64,000 bases of DNA, from assembly GCA_037178975.1 (NCBI GenBank), contig JASJZH010000002.1:8235501-8299500 (forward strand). The letters run 5' to 3'. Numbering within the stretch: the stretch's first letter is position 1; each line of letters opens with the position of its first letter. The position numbers were made by a program, and so were the translations under genes. The notes below the pieces were generated by a model. That model did no database searches, was not told the DNA's origin, and saw only the letters and a list, made by a program, of their open reading frames with translations. Shown one piece after another: positions 22,826 through 33,460 of the stretch. This DNA is from Oscheius tipulae. Lineage: Eukaryota > Nematoda > Chromadorea > Rhabditida > Rhabditidae.

Positions 22826-24632
22826 TCATTTTTGAGATTCCGATCTAGTCTTCTCAACGTCTTCGATCGTCTCCGGCATCGTCTTTCCATGTGTCTCCGG
22901 TAGACAGAACTGTGTCAGTGCGGCTGAAGCAAAAGAGAAGAGACTGAATGGTAGGATCAGGACTCCGATGCCGTAGGAATCGACCTGAAGACAGTATGTG
23001 AGCAGGTCAAAGGGATTTGTACCAGCCAGTAGGCGATGTAGGAGGCAAAGATGGCTCCGATTCTTGACATGGAACCACAGTAGCCCAAGGCAGTTGTTCG
23101 AAGAAGAGTTGGCATCATTTCCGGAAGATGGGTATAGCTGGCATCGTCCACACAAGTCGCTCCGATTTTACAGACCAAGAGGAGGAGGAGCAGAAGGGAA
23201 GTGGGAGCTGAAAGAGACTGTAACTGTCCCTGTTACTTACCTACAGAAAACAGAACGCAGTTGAGAAGTAGAAACACTCCACAGACAAAGAAAGAGACAG
23301 AAATTAGCAATCTCCTTCCGATGGCATTGATCAGAAGATACGTCAGAGCAACTCCTGGTAGCTCCATAAGACAGCTGAGAATGAAACTGACATATAGAGA
23401 GCCTCCATTGAGGTCTGACTTCATAGTCAGACCGAAGTAGAGCATGCTTATTGTTGGCCTGGAATAGAGACAATGATAGAGAGATAGAAAGACAAAGAGA
23501 CAAAGAGACCGAGAGACTTACCATATTACCGTACTGGCCAGGATCCTCTTCCTCATTTCCGATGTCCTGAAGAGGGCTAGAAAGCTGGAAGTTGATTTGG
23601 TCTCCTCAATATCATCCTCATTGTTCCCGGAGGAGAGCCTAAACAAGGGCCACAGTTGTTGGTGCGCAATCACCCCTTACCAATTCTCAGGAATGGGTCT
23701 TCCATTCATTTTGGCAGCCATCTTCACGACTCTCTCAGCCTCGTCCAGTCTTCCTTTAGCTACCAGCCATATGGGGCTTTCTGGAATCGCCCTACAGAAA
23801 CTGCAACTACGAAAATATGTTACCACCAGTAGAGCATAAAGACGAAAGTGGGGATGGATAGAGCTGCATGAAAAATCCTTTGGTCTCGAATAAGCCAGGC
23901 TGCTAGAGGGATCAGAAGCATCCCACTTGCGTAGAAGACGTTTAGAGCTATGGCACAGAGTCGTCTGTGTGGTTTACCGAGAATTTCGAGACCGTAGAGG
24001 ACCGGTATACCGTAGAGACCAGGCTGTGCGAAGCCTGTTCCGAATCTGAAGAGGACAGTGACAGTGACAGAGATACTCACTTCAGTAGAGAGAACGACCA
24101 CCAGTTCGGTGCCACTGCCAAAAGAAGGCCACAAGTTGACTGGATGAAGAGAGTCACGTACATTGTCCACTTTCTCCCATGACTGAACTGTATTTCCCGG
24201 ACTATTATCCACTAATACCTGTCCCCCATAATTCCAGTGACATAGGATCCCACTACTTGACCTGTAAAGTAGAAAGACTGGACCGTAGCTTTGACTTGAG
24301 GACGGTTCTCAGGTTCAATTTGCCACTGTAAATTTAAGAAATTTAATTGTAAATTTGAGGGAAATGACCCACTTGTTCAAAAATAGAAAAATTGCCGGTA
24401 TAAATCTGATCGGAGGCAACAAAAGTCCAGTTCATAACTTGCATAGCTACACAGAGTATAGGGGCAAAGACCAGGGTGAGTATGAGCAGTTGGTACCTGG
24501 ACAGAAATTCTGGCTCTGTTAAAATGGGACTAACCTTCCAAAACTACCAATAGCATCTTCTAGAACCTCGTCCAACGCTCGTTTCTGTTCTTTGGATGGA
24601 GAGTCTAGTGGAATATCTGGATTAGCCTGCAT
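22826..24632 (-). CDS. SLC22-type organic ion transporter (copy 3)
   Basis: Third member of the tandem set. Starts MQANPDIPLDSPSKEQKRAL, followed by the first-loop exon with [75 protein letters not shown] and NAIGRRLLISVSFF, then an exon with [20 protein letters not shown] and a final exon ending PETHGKTMPETIEDVEK. The stop codon (22826-22828) is followed after two nt by AATAAA on the minus strand (TTTATT at about 22818 on +), so the 3'UTR is extremely short. An acceptor (CACTAG) lies 6 nt before the ATG. It lies 578 bp upstream of copy 2 on the same strand, which leaves shared transcription possible. Confidence 0.93.
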
Positions 24633-25477
24633 GATTGCTAGTGTAGAAGGAACAATCAGAGATAGCGGGTGCGTATTTTGGACGAGTGGTCAGTGTAATA
24701 TGGTTCTTTACGAGTGATGTTCAGATCTTTGCTGGACAGACAAAGAGGCGGGAAACAACGAGATAGAAAGACAGATAGAAAGAGAGAAATATAGAAAGAT
24801 AGAAAGATAGAAAGAGAGACAGAGAGATAGAAAGAAACCCCTCGCTTTTTGAGCACCATGATGCGACATAATCGCGTCAGCTACTCCAGCGACTTTATTT
24901 AGAAATCACTCTGCTGTCTCAGATGACATTCCTATTCAAAATCTTACTCTTTCAGTTTGGCCAGAAGTTAATTTTAGCTGTTTGCTCAAGCAATAGGAAT
25001 GTACTTACACACGGGGGTAGGAATCCATTAAGCACACTTTCACGCAGTAGCCTTATTTGAAGAGGTACTCAAATTTAAAGACTCTTCTGCCTCTGTCTTT
25101 GTATATGTCTTTGTCTGATCGCCTTCACCGTCCCATCCATTCCAAGTATGGCTTTCACTTTACAAAGATTCCTCTTTGGACATCCGATAACGTCTGAACT
25201 TTGAACGACATACCTACGCATTCATTCCCGCTCAATTTTGCGATCTCAAGATCAACATGACTCATTCCCTAAGCCGCCATTAATCTGAATATTTTTTGAG
25301 CTCCCCCGTTTTCAGTCGACTTTTCCTGCACTTCCGTGTCCTGTTTTGCCCCCTCCCGCCTCTCACGGCTATCTGCCTACAAATATAGCATGATTTTGGC
25401 GGCTGCCTCCTCTAGATAGCAGCTACTTCTAGACAAGACTCTCTCTAATAATCTTTGTTATTCTCATGTCATTCCAG
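24633..25477. other. Divergent intergenic region between transporter copies 3 and 4
   Basis: No gene is supported. It holds a (GATAGAAA)n-like run near 24760-24830 and A/T-rich stretches. Being between a minus-strand and a plus-strand start, it probably contains both promoters. Confidence 0.45.
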
Positions 25478-26061
25478 GAATTTCAGTCTTCCGTGAACTC
25501 CGTCCACACGCTGTCTCCTCCCAAATGTTCTACGATCTCTCCCGCTTCCACATTCTCGTCCTTTTCGCTTGGCAATTCACAGTCTTCTTCATCAATCAGC
25601 TCATATTTCCCATTTTCTCTAATTATGTTCCTCAGTGGCAATGCGGTAAGTCTCTCTGTCTCTCTATCACTCTGTCTTCGCCTATCCCACCTTTTCAGGT
25701 GACGGCCCCATTGGAAAAGACTGCTCAGAGTATGAGCGATGCGCCGGAAACGTCACCTTCATTGGAGCGACGTTCAAATCAGCTGCTCTTGAGTAATTAC
25801 CTTTTCCTAGACCGGATTCGCTGTTCTGATACTCACAAATTCGAACTTTATCGCGAAAACTTCAGATACGGGTTCATCTGCGGTCCCCAAGCTTACTATG
25901 GATCTCTGTTCCCTCAAGCCCAGTTTGGTGGCGTCCTTCTAGGCAAGTTGTCTTTCTATTCACAAAATGACATGTGTTTACATGTTTTTGTTCAATTTTT
26001 TATTTCTATAGGGACTACAACTGATAATAGGATAGGTCTGGATCACTGAACTTTGAGAGAT

Positions 26062-26099
<38 letters not shown>

Positions 26100-27682
26100 A
26101 ACAGAGAGACAGTGTGGCGGGTGCAGAGAGATAGAGATATAGTGTGACTGGGAAAAAACATAAAGAGAGATTATGAGGCAGAGTGACAGAGAAATAGAGG
26201 AACAGGGAGGCAGTCCATTGACCGATACTCTTCAGGGACTTTTCTCTTCGGCACCCTCTCCGACTTCTTTGGTAGACGACCCATCTCCATTCTAACTCTG
26301 ACAGTAGGCATTGTTATGAACTGTCTGACAGGTAAATCACCTTTACTTTGAAGTTTCATAGGCTTCTTCAGGTTTTACTCCATCTCTACCAATCCTCCTC
26401 CTTATCCGCTTCATCATGGGTCTCTGTATTGGTGGCAGTTCAGTGGTAGTGATAACCTATTCAATGGAGATGATCCTTCCGAAGCAGCGGATCATCCTTC
26501 GGGCTGTGGTCAACTGTGTAAGTGCCCCAAGTCTGACTCATTTACTTGCAGGGGATTGCTAGAATCATGATCACGGGAATTTGTTACTTCTTCCCGGATT
26601 GGAGAACAGCGTCCATGGTCTGTTCGTTGGCTACAGTACCAGCTCTTCTGATCATAGTGATATTCTTTCCGGAGAGTCCAACGTGGTTGCATAACAAGGT
26701 GAGAAAGAGAGACAGTGATAGTGAAAACCACAACCTTTCAGGGGAAATTTGAGGCTAGAGAGAAGTCAGAAAATTACATCGCCAGAATCTGCGGGACTGA
26801 GTACTTCCCAATTGAACACAAGAAGAGCCATAAAGCTAAGGTTTGTACCATTTTTTGGTGCCTGAAACAGTCCTCAGAATTTTTGTCAAGTGATCCGAAC
26901 CAAAGGGCTCTTCAAAAGACTTCTTGTCCTGTGGACAATGTGGTTCACAACTTGTCTGACAGGTTACGCCATCGACTTCAACTCCAGCAATCTCAGTGGA
27001 GATCTATATGTCAACCAAGTCCTTTTTGGGGTCTTAATTGTGGCTTCTAAAATGGTGAGACAACTGTAGTATAGTCATGATACTTGTTTTCCAGATCCTT
27101 CTCTTGGTCGATTCGACCTTCCCAAAATTCAATCGACGTCATCTTCACCAAGGTGCCCAACTGGTCATCATTCTTTGTTTCCTCGTTTTGACAGTCCTTA
27201 CCATCAAAGGTTATCAAGTATGTACTATCATTTTCTCTATCTTTCCGTCTCTCTGTCTCTCTATCCCTGTCCATGCAATCAGTTCCAGGGCATCTTCTCC
27301 CTCATCATCAACCTAATAGGAACCATGTTCATAGAATACACATGGGATGCCTGCTATCTCTGTGCCATAGAGTCTATGGAAACATCCTGTAGGTCCAGTG
27401 CAACGGGTAGCTGCTCCTTAATAGCCAGAATCGGTGCCTTGATAGCGCCCGTGGTAGGTCACACTCAGAAAACTCCGAAGGTAGACTGTTTAGCTCAACT
27501 TTCTCAATACTCAATGGCCCCCAGCTGTCTATTTTACGGTTATGGCTATGGGTACTGTCAGTCTCCTGGTCTCTTATTTCTTCTTGGTCGAGACGAAGAC
27601 TGTCCCCTTAGAAGAAGTGCAGATGACGGACAGCATCACTGATCCGTTGGAACAACCTGTAAACAGTGATCAGAAGACCTGA
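25478..27682 (+). CDS. SLC22-type transporter (divergent copy 4)
   Basis: MFS transporter, more diverged than copies 1-3. The first exon reads FRELRPHAVSSQMFYDLSRF then a hydrophobic stretch. Its true start is not resolved: the reading frame is open upstream to the acceptor at 25477, and the first in-frame ATG is at 25525. The next exon has a cysteine-bearing first loop with an NVT sequon (CSEYERCAGNVTFIGA). Later exons show TLSDFFGRRPISIL (loop 2-3), FIMGLCIGGSSVVVITYSME, FFPESPTWLHNKGKFEARE, LTGYAIDFNSSNLSGDLYVN and RSSATGSCSLIARIGALIAP. The last exon joins with a GTAG|gtcaca donor to VYFTVMAMGTVSLLVSYFFL and VETKTVPLEEVQ, stop at 27680-27682. The intron at about 25945-26234 contains a (GA)n run. 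Confidence 0.85.
26063..26095. repeat. (GA)n microsatellite
   Basis: About 14 perfect GA units inside an intron of transporter copy 4, continuing into degenerate GAGACAGAGA arrays. Confidence 0.85.
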
Positions 27683-28125
27683 TAAAGATATAAAGATAAG
27701 AAGGAGGAAGAAGGAATTTGCAGACCGTTTAAAGCGATTCTGATTTTCTGTGTCCTAAGACCAATTACATCATCTGATAAATAAGCAGATCAGTTTATTG
27801 TCACTGCCACTCACTGATTTCAAACAATATCAAACGCTTGACTGGTAGACACTGCCTAGACGCCCCATCGTCATTCAGCGTCAAGATTACTGAGCTTCCT
27901 GACTTTGAAGATGGCTATTGCCAACTCTCGTAAATATACTATATCCAACAAAAACAAGCTCTGTCACTTCCACAGTTTCTGATTCTCACTTTATTTTTTA
28001 AACAAATTATGCACCTTCTTTGAAATCGGGACCAAGGACAGCATTACCCATAATATCTCTGTATCGGCCATCTGAGAAACTTTCACTCGGACTAGAAAGT
28101 ACAAGATAAATTAAAAGCCAAGGGG
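27683..28125. other. Convergent spacer
   Basis: Lies between the 3' ends of transporter copy 4 (+) and the ubiquitin protease (-). AAAAAATAAAG on the minus strand near 27990 may be the protease poly(A) signal. No gene is seen. Confidence 0.45.
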
Positions 28126-31100
28126 CTAAAGGCATGGAGCCGGCTCGATAGCCGTCGGATCACAGGAGTAGTGTTTCCTAAAAACAGCCGATGTGGTCTT
28201 GCCACGCTGTTTATAGAAGAGCAAGTAGGCATTGTTGCTCTGAGCGGCGGCGTCGACAGCTCGACTGACCACACTGTCGTCGAACGTCCGCCATTCTACC
28301 AGGGTCTTCCTCGAGTCGAAGTCAGCCAGACGGCCGGTGCTGATGTAATGACCAAAGTAGCTGCTTCCAGAATGACAGACAACTCCTGTCAGGTCATAGA
28401 TCGTCTCTTGACCATCTGGAGCAGTCGTGGCCAGGTATGGGGCCATGTTCAGTCCTTCCACAGGGTAGTCAACTCGTCTCTCGTCCTTGCTCCGTCGATG
28501 CATGGTGTTGTAGGTTGCTGAAAAGATTTCGGTTAAGAACCGTCACTGTCACTGTCCTTACCTGTGTAGACGAATCTCTTCAACTGAACAATGAGTACTG
28601 GGGGCAGTCTATATAGTTCCAGTTTCTTCGTAGCCTCTACATGATCTTTGCACTTGTTGCAGTACCATGACTCTTCAGCCTTCAGTCTTTCTGTCTCAGC
28701 AAACATGCTGAGCATGTCCTGAAGCCTCGGCTCTCCTCCAGAGACACCATCCTTTCCTCCAAGCTTCTCTGACCTCGTCTGGTCAATGTCAATCTCGCGC
28801 CTGTTATCGACAGTGACAAAGGGCTTCCCGTTTTTGACATTGATCCAGTTGACAGTGATGATGGTGTGGGTTGACAGGTCCAATGGACTACCTGAAGCCA
28901 AGCTCTCAGTCAACTTCTTCAAAAGCTGACCAGTATCAACAATGGGTTCTCCAACGGCTTGGATCTGTTCCTTAAGTTTCCTCAGCTGGAACAGACTCTG
29001 CTCTGGCTTCTTCCTGCGCTCTGGGATGACTGCCTGTCTCTTGGAACCGTTCATCATGGCCGGAGATGGAGATTTAGATCTGCGAGAACGATCCGGTACG
29101 GGTGGAGGGGTTGGCTCGGGAGAGCTCTCAAACTGATCTTCTGCTCGGCCTTGTGGGGCTTGGAAAATGTCGACGGAATATCTGAACAAAACATCTCATC
29201 TTTCTGTCTCTCTATCGCTCTGTATCTCTGTATCTCTCTCTGTCTCTTTGTCTCTGTGTCTCTCACTCTTTCTGTCTGTCTCTTTGCCTCTCTGTCTCTT
29301 CCCCTCTCCGTCTCTCTATTGCTTTCTCTCAGTCTCTCTCCCCACCTGCATCTTGGCTCAATAACCCTGATCAGCTGCTGGTAGGTCAGTTGACTTCTGG
29401 GGAGAGATACCATAAAAGGCTGGCCAAGGTTCTCAGCCGGTACACGTCTGGAACATTCTTCCCGATGACCACCAGTGTTCCAGGCATTCAGCTGACAGTC
29501 TCTGGAAAGATCTACTGTCTCTGTCCCGGTCTCTGTACTCACTCATTGCAGTAGTAGGCATTGTAACAAGCCTCACAGGCCTGAAGACTAGCATTGTTCC
29601 TTCCGCAATTGTTGCAAGAGTATCTCAGAGTGGGAGAGTACAGATTCCTTTGGAGAACCAGTAGCTCGACAATTTCATCGTGACAGTCTGCTGAGGAATG
29701 TACTTGGAACCTGAAGTGGCTGCTAGACAGGCAGAGACAGCTACTTACACAAAGAGTACATCTCCTGAGCAGATGTCATTCATGGAATCAGTTCCCTTGT
29801 ACACTTTTTGGATTCGATGACTAAATGCCTCAATCAATCGGAGTTCTTTGGCTGGTACATGAACAAGATCGGACAGGGCGTCTAACAGATCCTGTACGTT
29901 TCCGTCATTTGCATACGAGACACTGATCTGAAGCCTCATACTGTCTCTATCAATATTCCTGATCATACCTTGACCGGCTTCAAGTACGGGTCCAAAGGCC
30001 AGAAATGGATTGTGGTAGTCTTCTTCAGTTTGGGGAATGGTACTGGCAGGTAGACGAAGGGATCGAAAGTGATAGAGACCCGGTCACAGCGAGGACATTG
30101 AAGTCTGGACTTCAACTGTCCATGGAACAGATCCACAAAGATTGAATCATTTCTCAAGGTGTGGTTGCGCCAAGCTTCTGTTGATACCTGAAGAGGAGAT
30201 CTGTTAACAGAGAGACGGATAGGCCAAGCAAGAAACAGGATCCCTTGATCCATAAAAAAGAGAGCTTCAGCCTGACAATAAGTCAGACCAGAGTCCTCTT
30301 TTCCCAAAAGCGACATTTTTCTCAGACCACTCTCGAAGCTACTTCGTTAGACTCGTTCTACAACGATCATGGTCTGCGAAAAAATCACGGATGTGGGCCT
30401 GAGACTATTGGGAGATGACGACCGCGAGATAATACGGGGGTGACCCAAGCCAAAAACTAACCCTATTTCTTCTAATATAAGCACCCCAAGCGATATAAGC
30501 ATAAGGGATACACAATTACGTATTCGCGTTTTTCGAGGTCAAGACGACTTTTCTGACATTCCGCTGTTCTGCAAAGCTGTAGAGCAGGTCACGGGCTACA
30601 ACTTTGCAGAAGATCGGAAAACTGAAAAATCATGTTTTCGAAAAAGGGGATGTCATGCTGAGCGCTGACAAAAAGACTCACATCAAGATCTGGACGACCA
30701 TCACTTTCTACCATTTCCGTGTACGGCTTGGACCGAACCCTGTTCAGATCCTCATGAAGACCATCAAGTAGGAAAGACAAGAATTCGTGGGCATCATGTT
30801 GGGCGAAGTTGGCAAACTGTGGTGCCTTCTCGGCCACAAGCTCCTTGATCTTGACCGGTTCTATGGCCCTATGCTGGCCATCCCACATCTGCTTCATGAA
30901 GTCGGCAAAAGCGTCGGCCAGTCGACCCTAAAAGTATGGTTTTTAGCCAAAGGGAAAAGAACCATACCTTGAAGCCGAGAGGATTACTCGGATTGATGTC
31001 CGTCTTGTAGTGTTGATCCCCAAAGTAGGTTCTCAGTTCCACGTTGTTCACCAGCATTTGGAGAGTCGCGTTCATAAAACAAGTGTTTCCAATGTTTCGG

Positions 31101-32239
31101 AGGCCTGTGAAGCCGGGACTGACTGCCAGAGAGGCTCGTTCTCTCTCGGCATACGGAGATACCTGAACTGCTTCTGTTTCTCTGTTTAACTGTCTCCCTG
31201 TCCCTATGCCTCTCCGACTCTCTTTCTCTTTTTCTCTCTGTCTCTGAACTCACAGTAGCCACTGGCTTGTACGGAGTAGCACTGTACTTGGCTGGTGGTG
31301 GCGGTGGTGGCTCAGGAATACTAGCCGTTTCTGAACGGCTCTGAACTGACCGAACAAACTGGGAGTATCCTTGACTTGGTTGACCTATGCTTCTACTGAT
31401 TGATTCATTATATGTGCCTACCAGCAGCTTTCCTGAAATCCATGACCGGCGGAGCCGGTGGTGGATTCTCCTGCTCTCTCATCCTTTCTCTCTCCAACCA
31501 GTCCGAGTACTGCTTGTCTTTTTCATCTCTCTCTGCTCGTTCCGCCGCCTGCTTGTTCAATTGGGCCACATTGATGGACCGATAGCTGCCAAGAGCCGAG
31601 CTTGACCGGGTTCGACTGGTAGCAGTTGGGGGACTGGTAGAGGGGTTCTGTGAGCGAGCCGTTGGTCTTGTTAGAGCTGTAATAAGGGTATTTTTGTGGA
31701 AAAAGTCACAAACTTGAGCTTCCATTGATGGAAGGAAGAGTATTCCTTGGAAGAGTGGCAGTACTGTAGACAGTCGCTGACAAATGGTGTGTTGAGGGGG
31801 TATGGGTCTGTTGGCTTGATTGTGCTGCAGCTGTCCGGAGATTGGCCGGACTGAAAGATATAAATAAGTAATGACAGTGACAGTGCCTTACCTCTGATAT
31901 GGCCTCGTAAATGACGTCGAGGTTGACCTGGTCAAACCTCCACCACTAGTAGAAACGCTAGTCGAACGAACAAATGCCCCTAAACAAATTTATGACAAAA
32001 CCTGGCAGAACATACCATCACTACTGCTAGCCTGACTACTGGAAGTCGAAGAATTTAGTCTAGACTGAGGGACATAATTGTGAACACGGTAGCTGCTTAG
32101 GCTGTAAACTTTCGTGATGACCATATGGAAAAATAGGGGTATACCTAGGCCCAGTGCTTCTAGGAAGAGTACTATAGTTGGATGAGCGGATTGAGGTGGC
32201 AGAGCTGCTGAGCCGGCTGAGCGGTTCTTGTCGTCGCAT
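28126..32239 (-). CDS. Ubiquitin carboxyl-terminal hydrolase, USP19-like with MYND finger
   Basis: Cysteine protease that removes ubiquitin. The N-terminal part is Ser/Thr/Pro-rich and disordered ([18 protein letters not shown]...), with a short charged helix ([20 protein letters not shown]). The catalytic core has the Cys box [20 protein letters not shown], a QQD-like box ([20 protein letters not shown]), the USP19/USP4-type motif [20 protein letters not shown] with CPRC, and the His box [17 protein letters not shown], followed by [10 protein letters not shown]. Inserted in the core are a ubiquitin-like segment ([15 protein letters not shown]) and a MYND zinc finger ([20 protein letters not shown], then [19 protein letters not shown]), the combination found in USP19. 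A Zn-ribbon cysteine pair (WYCNKCKDH) precedes [11 protein letters not shown]/p23 domains typical of USP19 were not seen. The start follows TTTTCCAG by about 32 nt. Intron 30317-30677 holds a repeat A copy. Confidence 0.92.
30262..30665 (+). repeat. Dispersed repeat family A, copy in ubiquitin protease intron
   Basis: The longest copy seen. It shares an almost identical block of about 55 bp (30322-30376, beginning AGACCACTCTCGAAGCTACT) with 41681-41736. It also has GTGGGCCTGAGACTATTGGGAG and the hairpin arms CTGCAAAGCTGTAG / CTACAACTTTGCAG. It sits within one intron of the USP19-like gene. Confidence 0.7.
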
Positions 32240-32334
32240 GGGTCAGCGGCAGCTCCCACGCATACACAACTGGAAAACTGTGAGTCAGTGAGAGTAAACA
32301 GGGGGTGTTCGGTGGTGAAGGAGTGGGAGTACCA

Positions 32335-32500
32335 GGGTCATAAAGTAAAAGTGACCGATACTGAAATAGGGCGACCATACAAAGTCTTGGGTCGACAACT
32401 TTGCAGCACATGGGCTTTTCCCACGTTCTGCAAAGTTGTCGCCCAGATCAAAAGCTACAACTTTGCAGAGCATCATAAGAACAGAATATCCTGCTTTCCA
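32335..32500 (+). repeat. Dispersed repeat family A, copy with long hairpin
   Basis: Near the 5' end of the ubiquitin protease gene. CGACAACTTTGCAG is followed after about 24 nt by its exact complement CTGCAAAGTTGTCG. The stem extends inwards through ACATGGG / CCCACGT (one mismatch) and outwards through GGG/CCC, giving a hairpin of about 60 nt at 32386-32445 with a 4-5 nt loop. A further CTACAACTTTGCAGAGCATC follows. Confidence 0.6.
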
Positions 32501-32944
32501 CTCTAGAAACGCTGTCAAACTGACAGAAAATTGCGCGTCAGCATGAAAATATGTAAAAAAAAAAAATACAACTGTTGTTTTTGAAATTTCCAAGTTTTTG
32601 AATCTTTCTTTGTCATTTTCCATTCTTTTTCACGATTCTGATGGTGTAATCGTATTCCATCTAAAAACCTATTTGACAACAAATTTGGAGAAATACTAGA
32701 AGAAAAACGTGGAAACTATTCAAAATAGGGAAGCTGGACCCCAGCTTCCATGTTTCAAGCTTTTTGCTGTCTTTCTGCTCAATTTGTTGCCGAATAGGTT
32801 TTCTTGGTCGCGGAATTCGTTTTTAAAGTCAAAACAACGCAAACAGGCTGAAATAGCGAAAAAGTTGAGAAACACGCGCCGAGTTTTCAAAATACGTGAT
32901 GGGAGCCTTTTGGCGGGAATAGCAACAGTCCTTTAAACTGCCGC

Positions 32945-33060
32945 TCTTTGTTGGAAATGGACTATAAGCCAGATACTGCGGACCTCACTGATAGATTCGG
33001 AATCCCGTGTTGCTTATGGATAGCCGAGATCGTTCGGGCGGGAACCCGCGGAGTCACAGA
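32945..33060 (+). repeat. Dispersed repeat family B, intergenic partial copy
   Basis: GATACTGCGGACCTCACTGATAG, GGAATCCCGTGTTGCTTATGG and GAGATCGTTCGGGCGGGAACC parallel the central and right part of the copy at 45660-45770. Confidence 0.45.
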
Positions 33061-33166
33061 GAAAAAGACAGAGAGATGGGGAGAGAAAGAGACTGAGTTC
33101 TGATGTTGTTCAAACTAAAATGAGAGACCGAAGTTTCGATTAAGACGTCGGTCGATCAGCGCGCAA

Positions 33167-33460
33167 ATGTTTCCATGTATCAGAACAAAGGAAGACGGAT
33201 GGGAGCTTACTGAGCCCACTGGCCCTAAAAACGGAAGCTATGAGGAGGTGCTAGAGGTGAGTGCTACTGTTTAATGAAGCAATCAATAGGGATGCCTCAG
33301 GTCCGCCTTCTTATTGTTACACCGATGGCAAACATACGGACCTGAGAACACCGGGGAAGACTCGATTTTTCGATCCTTGGAATGGGGAATTAGGGAACAA
33401 AAGGAAACACACAGAGAAATAGAGAGATATAGGGACGAGACAGAGAGATAGAGAGGCAAA
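33167..33460 (+). CDS. Weak candidate two-exon gene
   Basis: ATG at 33167 follows a possible acceptor (GATCAG) by 7 nt. It opens exactly 30 codons (including KEDGWELTEPTGPKNGSYEE) up to a perfect donor GTGAGT at 33257. The phase-compatible acceptor CAATAG at about 33290 leads to a frame reading GCLRSAFLLLHRWQTYG and onward until it runs into GACAGAGA repeat sequence. The composition looks coding, but I do not recognise it. The opposite strand over 33300-33709 also has a cysteine-rich open frame, so which strand is coding, if either, is unclear. Confidence 0.25.
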
